Part shown: piece after piece, positions 1 to 7,803 of the stretch
How the letters are laid out: the number at the start of each line of letters is the position of its first letter
Position numbering within the stretch: position 1 is the stretch's first letter
Assembly: GCA_910584695.1 (NCBI GenBank)
Contig: CAJUBR010000077.1
Span: 1 to 12,805 of the forward strand
Reading direction: 5' to 3'
Origin: an uncultured Lachnospiraceae bacterium
Lineage (GTDB): Bacteria; Bacillota; Clostridia; Lachnospirales; Lachnospiraceae
Length of the DNA: 12,805 nt
Program-made: the position numbers and the translations under genes
The notes under the pieces: generated by a model
Database searches by the model: none
Told to the model about the DNA's origin: nothing
The model's input: the letters and a program-made list of their open reading frames with translations, nothing else

Positions 1-507
1 GGTGATGATCTGCCGAGAATGGCAGCACCAATTCATTCGGATAACCAAATGATTTATATCATCATGTTATGGAATATGGATTTTGAACAGTTAAATACGT
101 ATCAGAAGAATTTGTTTTTGGTATTGGCCAAAATTATTACTTCCAGCTTGAAAAAAGGTTTTCAGTATGAAGAGGTGGGAAGACAGCAGAATTATTATGA
201 GAATACGGATATTTTATTCCCGGAGATATTCAACGCACAGGTATTAGAAAAGATGCAGGGGATACCATATGACCAGTGTGAATATAGCATTATCCAAATT
301 GAGTCGGAAGGCAGAAGTATGGAGGAGATGAGTAATCGGTTAAGAATGCTTGTACGTGATGAGGATAAGATTGGTAAGATCAATAATGAGGATTCCAATA
401 TATATGTTCTTGTCCATGCAGGCTATTCTGCAGTTTCTTTTGTTATAGAAAAGTTAAATAAAAATGGGATTAAGAGTAAGGCGGTTAAAGGACATGAATT
501 TGAATAG
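1..507 (+). CDS. pelD: PelD-like c-di-GMP receptor, C-terminal part (5' end outside window)
   Basis: The frame is open from base 1, so this is the last 168 codons of a longer gene; the ATG at 19 is an internal methionine. Residues 1 to about 56 look like the end of a GAF domain, with alternating hydrophobic strands and a closing helix containing QLNTYQKNLFLVLAKI. Residues from about 68 to the end look like a GGDEF domain that has lost its catalytic signature. An RDED sequence (R119, D122) matches the RxxD inhibitory site of diguanylate cyclases. It is followed, exactly five residues later, by NNEDS (128-132) where GGDEF should be. A GAF plus degenerate GGDEF with an intact RxxD is the known architecture of PelD, an inner-membrane receptor that activates Pel polysaccharide synthesis when it binds c-di-GMP. 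The membrane helices expected at its N-terminus would be upstream. The next gene overlaps it and is PelE-like, which supports the call. Loss of cyclase activity and c-di-GMP binding are inferred from motifs. Confidence 0.66.
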   Translation, partial: GDDLPRMAAPIHSDNQMIYIIMLWNMDFEQLNTYQKNLFLVLAKIITSSLKKGFQYEEVGRQQNYYENTDILFPEIFNAQVLEKMQGIPYDQCEYSIIQIESEGRSMEEMSNRLRMLVRDEDKIGKINNEDSNIYVLVHAGYSAVSFVIEKLNKNGIKSKAVKGHEFE

Positions 508-1402
508 TGAAGCGATTATTTTTGGAATCATCATGATCAATACAATCATAGCCATTTTATATATGATTATTATGTGGTTTATAAAACGTCAGCCCCATGT
601 ATTTTTACGGGGGGTTACTATGCTTTTATGTCCGGTTGTGGGAATCTTGTGCTATTTTTTCTGTTTTTTATTTGAATTGCTGTTTCCGAATGGAAATGTG
701 GATTATGATAATCTGAGTATGGATAAGAGCAAGAAAGAGTTTTTGGAAACGGTGGATAAGGAGCACGAGATGGAAGTGCTTCCATTAGAAGAGGTTTTAA
801 CGGTGTCGGTTGCCAAGGACAGAAGACGGGCTATGTTAAATATGCTGAAAATGGATATCAGTGAAAAGCTGAGCCTTGTGCGAAAGGCAGTGGAAAATGA
901 TGATTCGGAAACATCCCATTATGCTGCTGCGGCATTAACAGATGTATTTAATCAGTTTAATCTGCAATTAAATGATATACAGGTAAAGTATGATAATGAC
1001 AGAACGGATCAAAAAACGAATGTTGAATTTCTGGATATTGTTCTTCGCATTTTAAACAGTGGAGGTCTGTTAGGAGTAGAAGAAACAAAATATTATTATA
1101 TGTATATTAATCTGGTACTTAATCTGGAAAAATACCATCCGGAAGCAATTACTGAAACTTATTATGCAATGATGGTAAGTGCGTTAGAAAAGGTAGGTAG
1201 AGTACAGGATGCAGAGGAATGGGCTGAAAAATCCTTAAAATGGCAGCCGGAAGTGGAACAGTCTTATCTGAATGTTATGTATATAAAATACATTTTGGGC
1301 AAAGAGGAAGAATTTCAGGAAGTATTAAAGAAACTGACGGGTTCTAATATTGCGTTGTCCCAAAAGGGGCTGGATATTGTAAGATTCTGGCTCGTAAAAT
1401 AA
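494..1402 (+). CDS. PelE-like two-helix membrane protein with helical-repeat cytosolic domain
   Basis: The protein has 302 residues from the ATG at 494. Two hydrophobic segments (about residues 7-29 and 40-62) are followed by a long hydrophilic, mostly helical region. Part of that region, around residues 180-300, reads like tetratricopeptide-type repeats. PelE has two membrane helices and then TPRs, and binds PelD in the inner membrane. The order and overlap here (14 bases shared with the PelD-like gene) match that pair, so a scaffold role joining the c-di-GMP receptor to the synthase complex is inferred. The sequence also contains HYAAAALTDVFNQ near residue 132, which looks like a conserved patch but has no assigned function. 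The start at 494 is preferred because the first helix begins within a few residues and AAAGG lies just upstream. An in-frame ATG at 464 would add ten basic residues with no clear ribosome binding site. The PelE assignment rests on architecture and neighbours, not residue-level identity. Confidence 0.6.
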   Translation: MNLNSEAIIFGIIMINTIIAILYMIIMWFIKRQPHVFLRGVTMLLCPVVGILCYFFCFLFELLFPNGNVDYDNLSMDKSKKEFLETVDKEHEMEVLPLEEVLTVSVAKDRRRAMLNMLKMDISEKLSLVRKAVENDDSETSHYAAAALTDVFNQFNLQLNDIQVKYDNDRTDQKTNVEFLDIVLRILNSGGLLGVEETKYYYMYINLVLNLEKYHPEAITETYYAMMVSALEKVGRVQDAEEWAEKSLKWQPEVEQSYLNVMYIKYILGKEEEFQEVLKKLTGSNIALSQKGLDIVRFWLVK

Positions 1403-1417
1403 ACGGAGGTATAAAAG

Positions 1418-3844
1418 ATGGGAGACAGTATATTTTATTTTGCACAATTTACCTTTTTCTTTTTCTTATACATTATTTTTATACCTGCAAAGGTAATGGG
1501 GTTAAAGCTAAGCGGAAAGGGAGCCGGAGAAAATGCACTAAAAGCATTGCTTGTCAGCCATATAACGATAATCAGTTGTGTATATCTGTTAGGATTATTA
1601 CACATATATAATACGCCTACGCTTTTTTTAAGTCTGATAGCCGTTATTCTGATTTATTGGAAACTGGTAAAAAGGGTATCTTATAAGAAGAGTCTGTTTT
1701 CTGCACTGCAATGGCTTGCTTTAGTCAGCAGTGGTCAATATAAGCTTCGGATTTATATAAGAGAGAACTTTCGAAAGACGGGGAATCATATAAAACGTTT
1801 TTGTAAAAACAGTGGAAAAGAAATTTTTTCTAAGAATTTATTTGGATATCTGGTTATGTTTCTTTCCCTTGGAATATTAATAGCCAGAAAATGGCCGTTG
1901 GTTTTTAATAATTATGCCTATTTAACATCGGATATGTATGTGCATAATGAGTGGATCAATTTTATGGAACAGGGGGACATTTTTTATGATGGAGTATATC
2001 CCTTTGGAATGCATAATATGTTGTCTGCTTTCCATAAAATGTCGTTTCTTAATTTGAATGTAGTATTCCGTTACTGGGGGGCTTTTAACTGTCTCTTTTT
2101 AGCGATCATGCTTTGGTTTATCGCCAGCAGGATATTTCATTCGAAAGCTGCTGCACTGCTTCCGGTAGTTATCTATTGTGTAACGGATTTTACGAGCCTT
2201 ACGTATGGATTCCGTTCCATCTATACTCTTCCGCAGGAAACCGGTATGCTGTTTTTGTTTCCGTGTGTTTATTTTTTCGGGAGATTTTTAAAAAATCAAA
2301 AATGGAAAGATGGTATTTATTTTGCCATAAGTGCCGCGATTGTTTTGTCTATGCATTTTTATACCGTTATTTTTGCAGTGCTGTTATGTGTCGGGATTTG
2401 TGTTTCGTTTATAAAGACCGTGCTGAAACCGGCCATGTTAAAGAAACTGTTTTTGAGTGTTGGGTTAATTGCGTTTATCAGCATTACACCTTTTCTTCTC
2501 GGACTGGCATCCGGAAAGTACTGGCAGGGTTCCATGGGATGGGCGATGGGGATTATGAATTCCTCGAATCCGCAAAACTCCGGTGAAGAAACGGCTGTGG
2601 ATGAAGAAAATACTAGTATAGAACCGGATAAGACGGAAAAGGGATCCATTTCCGATAACGGTAAAGAAGTATCTTTTATAGGTAAGGTGAAAAACAAATT
2701 AAAGGCGGTTTATGACCTTCAGCTGGAGGCTATGAACTCTTACTGGGGTAGAGTATTCTGGATATGCATGGCACTTTTTGTAATATATTATGCAGGACTG
2801 GTACTGCTTAAGAAGATAACATGGAAGGATAAAATGTATGCCGGCATATGGGTGTTTTTATTTCTGCTTTTGATTATGTATAGTTATGAGATTCTGGGTA
2901 TTCCGAAAATTATGAAGGAGGAGAGAATGACCATGTTTATTGGTTATATCGCACCTCTGATTCTGGCAGTACCTGCGGAAATCTTATGCCAGATTCTGCC
3001 GGGGAAAATCAAATTTACCGGTGCAATTGGAAGTTATGGTATGGTCGCAGCTCTTTTTTATGTCACCTATCATTTGGGGTATTTGCCGGTACAGTCGCAT
3101 TACTATCTGGAACCATCACTGGCTGCAAAAACCTGTGTGAAAGCGGATGCGGAACTGCCGAAAGGAACATGGACAGTGGTATCTCCTGTAGAGGAATTAT
3201 CCCTGGTGAGAAACAGGGGTTATCATTATGAGCTTTGGGAATTTATTTCGAATATGGAAGTTTATAATGAAGAGATGTATCTGGAAATACCAACCCAATA
3301 TGTATTTTTTATTTTGGAGAAAAAACCGATTGTATATAACGAAGTCCGCTATAGTGATCAGGAGTATGATAATGAACCGATACGGATGTTTGATGCATAT
3401 AATATATTTACCAGAGAGATACTCGGAATTTCCGAGACAGGTATGATGAAATTTTATAATATTCTGGAAAACAGAAGGACAATGGAGGCTAAGCTTTATT
3501 ATTGGTTAGAAGAATATCGGAAGGCATTTCCGGATCAGATGGAGGTTTATTTAGAGGATGAGGAATGTATTGTCTATAAATTTGAACAAAATCCGTATAT
3601 GCTGAATAACTTTTCGATTGATTATGGTTTTAATGAATTAGATGAGCTGGAATATTATAGACGACTCCGTAATGCGATGCATAGGCGGGGAGAAGATGTT
3701 TCAGAAATTGAGCTGAAAATATCTGAAATGCAGGAAAAAAACGAAGCAGTTCAGGAAGAAAAGAATGTGAAGCAGGAAGAAAAAGAGGGAAAGGATAACA
3801 AAAAGAAGAAAAAACAGAAAAAAAAGGAAGCAGTTCAGGAGTGA
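1418..3844 (+). CDS. Large polytopic membrane protein, GT-C-like glycosyltransferase candidate
   Basis: The protein has 808 residues with roughly a dozen hydrophobic segments between about residues 5 and 552, a soluble domain at about 560-745, and a charged tail at 751-808. After an early membrane segment there is an acidic loop with D172, H176 and E178, followed by YPFGMHN at 194-200. GT-C fold enzymes carry their catalytic acid in the first large outer loop, and several uncharacterised polytopic families have a similar acidic loop followed by a Y-P-x-G-x-H motif, so a lipid-linked-sugar transferase or polymerase is plausible. A hydrophilic acidic insertion (about 381-425) splits the membrane region. 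The C-terminal domain contains WTVVSPVEE at 585-593. The last 30 residues are rich in lysine and glutamate. The start has a perfect GGAGG at 1405-1409, and the gene lies 15 bases after the PelE-like gene. The exact reaction is unknown. Confidence 0.7.
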   Translation: MGDSIFYFAQFTFFFFLYIIFIPAKVMGLKLSGKGAGENALKALLVSHITIISCVYLLGLLHIYNTPTLFLSLIAVILIYWKLVKRVSYKKSLFSALQWLALVSSGQYKLRIYIRENFRKTGNHIKRFCKNSGKEIFSKNLFGYLVMFLSLGILIARKWPLVFNNYAYLTSDMYVHNEWINFMEQGDIFYDGVYPFGMHNMLSAFHKMSFLNLNVVFRYWGAFNCLFLAIMLWFIASRIFHSKAAALLPVVIYCVTDFTSLTYGFRSIYTLPQETGMLFLFPCVYFFGRFLKNQKWKDGIYFAISAAIVLSMHFYTVIFAVLLCVGICVSFIKTVLKPAMLKKLFLSVGLIAFISITPFLLGLASGKYWQGSMGWAMGIMNSSNPQNSGEETAVDEENTSIEPDKTEKGSISDNGKEVSFIGKVKNKLKAVYDLQLEAMNSYWGRVFWICMALFVIYYAGLVLLKKITWKDKMYAGIWVFLFLLLIMYSYEILGIPKIMKEERMTMFIGYIAPLILAVPAEILCQILPGKIKFTGAIGSYGMVAALFYVTYHLGYLPVQSHYYLEPSLAAKTCVKADAELPKGTWTVVSPVEELSLVRNRGYHYELWEFISNMEVYNEEMYLEIPTQYVFFILEKKPIVYNEVRYSDQEYDNEPIRMFDAYNIFTREILGISETGMMKFYNILENRRTMEAKLYYWLEEYRKAFPDQMEVYLEDEECIVYKFEQNPYMLNNFSIDYGFNELDELEYYRRLRNAMHRRGEDVSEIELKISEMQEKNEAVQEEKNVKQEEKEGKDNKKKKKQKKKEAVQE

Positions 3845-3848
3845 TGTA

Positions 3849-5069
3849 ATGAAAAAAAAGATTCTTTTTGTAATCAATACGATGGGAAGGGCAGGGGCGG
3901 AAAAATGCCTGATGTCCATGTTAAAATACATGGATAAGGATAAATATGACATTTCACTGTTTTCTGTTATCAACCGCGGGGAAATGTTTGATTATGTGCC
4001 GGAGGGAGTGAGGATACTGAACGAAAATCCATGCTCCTTGTCCGTACTGGACAAGAAGGCAAAAAAAGAACTGGCAAAGACAATTTTAAAGAACGGGTTT
4101 CGGAAGGGATACTTTTTTAAAGAAGCAGGATATCTGTGGAAAACAATTTCTTATCAAAGAAAAAGGGGAGAAATTGATTTAAAAAAACTTTTTTGGAAGC
4201 TGCTTTCCGATCATGCTCCAAAGCAAAAAGAAACCTATGATCTTGCGGTTGCTTATATTCAGGGGGCTGCTACCTATTATGTTATGGACCATATTCAGGC
4301 AAAGAAAAAAATTACATTTTTGCATAACGAATTTATTGACAGTGGATATTGCCCGGAATTAGAAGAAACTTATTATAAGCGGGCAGATGGCATTTATTGT
4401 GTATCAAAAAGCATATGTGATCATTTTGCAAAGATTTATCCCAAAATGGCAGGGAAGATGGATGTTTTTTATAATCTTTTAGATGTGGATGACATTAAAC
4501 GGAAAGCATTGCAAAAGGATGGGATGTCACCATTATTCGAAAAAAAAGAAGGAGAGACCATTCTTCTGACAGCAGCGAGACTTGCACCTGTGAAGGCATA
4601 TGATCTTGCTGTTCCAGCGTTAGCGATTATAAGAAAAAAAGGGTATAACGTAAAATGGTATGCGTTAGGAGACGGTCCTCAAAAGGACGCAATTAACGAG
4701 ATGATTAAAGAATATGGGTTAGAGGACAGCTTTATCTTATTAGGTGCACATAAGAATCCATATCCGTATATGGCTGCTTGTGATATTTATGTACAGGCTA
4801 CCAGATATGAGGGCTGTTGTACGTCTATTTCAGAAGCGGTTATATTGGAAAAGCCGGTAATTGCTTCTGACTGTGACGGAAATAAAGAACAGTTGACCCG
4901 TTATGAAACGGGGATTTTTGTAGCGTTAAATGCAGAAGATATTGCAAAAGGAATCATACAGATGGTTTCAGACCGGGACCTTCAAAAAAGACTTGTAAAG
5001 CAGGCTAATATGGATGATTTTGACCCATATAGTTCTTTGAAAAGGCTATATCGGTATGTGGAGGATTAA
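3849..5069 (+). CDS. Family GT4 glycosyltransferase
   Basis: This 406-residue cytosolic protein has the two-Rossmann (GT-B) plan of retaining GT4 enzymes. The N-terminal strand ILFVINTMG leads into GRAGAEK, the usual acceptor-side glycine-rich loop. The C-terminal half has AARLAPVK with R244 and K249 at the sugar-nucleotide diphosphate site, GDGP near residue 275, and an E-x7-E pair at E321 and E329 followed by KPVIASD. All of these are standard for GT4. Length is normal and no key residue is missing. It should transfer a sugar from a nucleotide donor to a lipid-linked or growing glycan on the inner face of the membrane; donor and acceptor cannot be read from the sequence. It is not PelF: that protein is longer and has a distinct N-terminal domain. 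The gene starts four bases after its upstream neighbour, with AGGAG at 3837-3841 inside that neighbour's last codons, so translational coupling is likely. Confidence 0.88.
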   Translation: MKKKILFVINTMGRAGAEKCLMSMLKYMDKDKYDISLFSVINRGEMFDYVPEGVRILNENPCSLSVLDKKAKKELAKTILKNGFRKGYFFKEAGYLWKTISYQRKRGEIDLKKLFWKLLSDHAPKQKETYDLAVAYIQGAATYYVMDHIQAKKKITFLHNEFIDSGYCPELEETYYKRADGIYCVSKSICDHFAKIYPKMAGKMDVFYNLLDVDDIKRKALQKDGMSPLFEKKEGETILLTAARLAPVKAYDLAVPALAIIRKKGYNVKWYALGDGPQKDAINEMIKEYGLEDSFILLGAHKNPYPYMAACDIYVQATRYEGCCTSISEAVILEKPVIASDCDGNKEQLTRYETGIFVALNAEDIAKGIIQMVSDRDLQKRLVKQANMDDFDPYSSLKRLYRYVED

Positions 5070-5073
5070 AAAT

Positions 5074-7803
5074 ATGAGGGGACAGAGAATAAAAAAATAT
5101 ATTATTTTTTGCTTTCTGATCATGCTGACAGTTCCGTTTCAGGGACAGACAGTGTTTGCAAATCCGGAGGAGAAGCTGACACTTAATGTTCATTATATTC
5201 GTTACAATGAGGATTATGAAGATTGGAGTCTCTGGATTTGGGGAGAAGGCGGTGGAAAAGAATATCAATTTACCCGTCAGAACGATAAAGGAGGGGCAAG
5301 TGCCCGGATTGAACTGGAAAAGACAGGAAAGGATTTTCAAATCGGAGTATTGATAAAATATAAAGATTGGGAAAAAAAAGATATAAATGAGGATCGGTAT
5401 TTGGATCTTTCCAAAGTAAAAGACGGAATACTTGATGTCTACTTTGTACAGGGAGAAGAGCAGATTTTTTATTCAGAAGAAGAAGTACAGACAAGGCAGG
5501 GAATTATAAGGGCGCAATATGATGCTATGGATCAACTCTCGTTTGCGGTGTACAGTCCGGAACTGTCAGCGGAGCAGTTTGGCAAGCAGAAATTGTATGT
5601 AGAGGAAAACGGAACCGCTTATCCACTCAAGGTTTTAAATCTGACGCAGGACGGCAGCCTGATCAAAGGAACAGGGGAATTGGAACATTCCGTAAACCTG
5701 TCGGCAAATAATTATTTACTGGTGGATGGAATGGAGAAAAAGGTGATAGAGGCGGGAGCCGTTTTTACCACCAAAGAATTTGAGGACTCCTATTATTATG
5801 ATGGTGATGATCTGGGAGCTGTATATAGTAAAGAAGCTACTGCGTTCCGTGTATGGGCACCTACGGCAAGTCAGGTGACAGTCAATTTGTATGAGTACGG
5901 AGAGGGGAATGCTCCACTCAAGTCCTATCCAATGGAGCAGTCCGAGAAGGGAACCTGGTATCTCAGATTACCGGGTGACTATGACGGCGTATATTATACT
6001 TATTCTGTAACAGTGCACGGGAATACAGAAGATGCAGTAGACCCTTATACAAAAGCATGTGGTGAGAATGGTCTTAGAGGGATGATTATCAATCTTGACC
6101 ACACAGACCCGGATGGATTTAAAGAAGAAAATAAGCCTCCTCTTAAATCTTTTTCTGACATTATCTTATATGAGATGAGTGTAAGGGATTATACGATAGA
6201 TGATAGTTCAGGAGTGAAAGAAAAGGGGAAATATCTGGGATTGACAGAAGAGGGAACCGTAAATTCCAATGGTGATCCAACGGCACTTGATTATTTAGGA
6301 GAACTGGGGGTTACCCATGTACATTTACTGCCAACTCAGGATTTTGGCGGTGTGGATGAGAAAAAACATTCTTCTGATTCTTACAATTGGGGGTATGGTA
6401 CACAAAATTTCAATGTACCGGAGGGGTCTTATTCCACAAATCCCGAGGACGGGGAGGTAAGGGTAAACGAATATAAGCAGATGGTGTTAAGCCTTCATAA
6501 AAAGGGAATTCGTGTGGTTATGGATGTGGTTTATAACCATACTTATGATACGGAGAAATCGAATTTTAATAAGATTGTACCAGGATATTATTACCGTATG
6601 ACGGAGGAGGGGGATTATTCCAACGGTTCAGCCTGTGGAAATGAGGTAGCAACAGAGAGGGCAATGACAAGAAAGTTTATAGCCGATTCTGTAGTATACT
6701 GGGCAAAGGAATACCATATTGATGGCTTCCGTTTTGATCTAATGGGGCTGATTGATATAGAAACGATGCAGTTGATCCGGGACAGACTCAATGAGGTAGA
6801 TGAAAGTATTTATATATACGGTGAGGGCTGGACCGGAGGAGATACGGTCAGTACGGAAAAAATGGCAGAATCGGTAAATGCGAAGGATATGCCGGGAATT
6901 GCTGTATTTTCCAATGTATTCCGGCGTGGTATCCAGAAATATGTAAGTGGTATTTTTGATGAGGATAATGCGGAAGATGCCGTTTTGTTCGGAGTGGTAG
7001 CAGCAACGGAGAATGATAAAACGAAACAGTCAATGGGAAGCTGGACTGGGAATCCGATGCAGTGTATTAATTATGCTTCCTGCCATGATGGCTTTACATT
7101 ATGGGATTTGATCAGACAAAACTGCAGCAGTGAATCGGAAGAGATGTGGAGGAAGAGAAACTGTTTGTCAGCAGCAATTGTAATGACAACACAGGGAGTG
7201 CCTTTTATCCATTCCGGGGAGGAGCTTTTGCGTAGTAAGGTAGCTAAGGATGATCCGGAAAGGATCTATTCCAATTCTTATAATGCGAACGATTATGTAA
7301 ATAGTATAAAATGGGATCGTATTGCAGAAAACAAGGATATCATCACTTATTATAAAGGTTTGATGGAATTTCGAAAAGAACATAATGGTCTGTCTTATGA
7401 AACAACAGAAGAAATTCAGAAGTCTTTGAATTTTTTGGATCACAGATTGGAAAATGTGATTGCTTATACGGTAAAGGAGAATAAAAATTTATTCTTTGAA
7501 AATACGATTTGTGTGATTTATAATCCCAATGATACAGAGGAATCTTATATAGATATTCCGAAAGGACGCTGGAAAGTATACATTAATGGAGAGAATGCGG
7601 GAACAGAAGTTTTAGATACGATTGGTGGAGGAAAAGCAGTCGCTGTACCAGGTATATCAGCGTTGGTCATGGTAAAAACCTCAGTGAAAGCAAAAGCATT
7701 GTATGGATGTGTGACTGTGGTGTTTGGTATCTTAGTGGTATTCATTTTGTTTAGAATAGTACGAAAAAGGGGGAAGAAACATGAATATAGCAGTGACCAT
7801 TAA
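5074..7803 (+). CDS. Secreted, membrane-anchored GH13 type I pullulanase-like enzyme with CBM41 and CBM48
   Basis: The 909-residue protein is predicted to hydrolyse alpha-1,6 branches of alpha-glucans at the cell surface. A signal peptide (residues 1-29, cut after VFA) precedes a CBM41-like starch-binding domain (about 35-115, with W51, W54 and W56). A linker domain, a CBM48-like domain (about 247-335) and the GH13 barrel (about 360-780) follow. The four GH13 regions are intact: DVVYNH (D484-H489), GFRFD with nucleophile D555, GEGW with acid/base E584, and CHDG with D672. The debranching signature is present as YNWGYGT (437-443) instead of the usual YNWGYDP. A transmembrane helix (about 876-896) and basic tail would anchor it, with no sortase motif. 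The start at 5074 has GGAGG at 5060-5064 and a signal peptide directly after it, four bases downstream of the GT4 stop. The in-frame ATG at 5056 lies before that ribosome binding site. Placement inside a glycan synthesis operon is unusual for a purely catabolic enzyme. Confidence 0.88.
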   Translation: MRGQRIKKYIIFCFLIMLTVPFQGQTVFANPEEKLTLNVHYIRYNEDYEDWSLWIWGEGGGKEYQFTRQNDKGGASARIELEKTGKDFQIGVLIKYKDWEKKDINEDRYLDLSKVKDGILDVYFVQGEEQIFYSEEEVQTRQGIIRAQYDAMDQLSFAVYSPELSAEQFGKQKLYVEENGTAYPLKVLNLTQDGSLIKGTGELEHSVNLSANNYLLVDGMEKKVIEAGAVFTTKEFEDSYYYDGDDLGAVYSKEATAFRVWAPTASQVTVNLYEYGEGNAPLKSYPMEQSEKGTWYLRLPGDYDGVYYTYSVTVHGNTEDAVDPYTKACGENGLRGMIINLDHTDPDGFKEENKPPLKSFSDIILYEMSVRDYTIDDSSGVKEKGKYLGLTEEGTVNSNGDPTALDYLGELGVTHVHLLPTQDFGGVDEKKHSSDSYNWGYGTQNFNVPEGSYSTNPEDGEVRVNEYKQMVLSLHKKGIRVVMDVVYNHTYDTEKSNFNKIVPGYYYRMTEEGDYSNGSACGNEVATERAMTRKFIADSVVYWAKEYHIDGFRFDLMGLIDIETMQLIRDRLNEVDESIYIYGEGWTGGDTVSTEKMAESVNAKDMPGIAVFSNVFRRGIQKYVSGIFDEDNAEDAVLFGVVAATENDKTKQSMGSWTGNPMQCINYASCHDGFTLWDLIRQNCSSESEEMWRKRNCLSAAIVMTTQGVPFIHSGEELLRSKVAKDDPERIYSNSYNANDYVNSIKWDRIAENKDIITYYKGLMEFRKEHNGLSYETTEEIQKSLNFLDHRLENVIAYTVKENKNLFFENTICVIYNPNDTEESYIDIPKGRWKVYINGENAGTEVLDTIGGGKAVAVPGISALVMVKTSVKAKALYGCVTVVFGILVVFILFRIVRKRGKKHEYSSDH

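Noticed and set aside
464..493. Upstream ATG for the PelE-like gene
   Set aside because: No ribosome binding site is seen before it and it adds only a short basic stretch; not excluded.
2113..2586. 157-codon open frame inside the GT-C-like gene
   Set aside because: It is out of frame within a well-supported gene, shows no ribosome binding site and has a cysteine- and aromatic-rich composition typical of a shadow frame.
3701..3973. 90-codon minus-strand open frame across the GT-C-like/GT4 junction
   Set aside because: Its phenylalanine- and leucine-rich content is the reverse of the lysine-rich tail, not a real membrane protein.
5056..5073. Upstream ATG for the pullulanase gene
   Set aside because: It precedes the GGAGG at 5060-5064, which is ideally spaced for the ATG at 5074, where a normal signal peptide begins.
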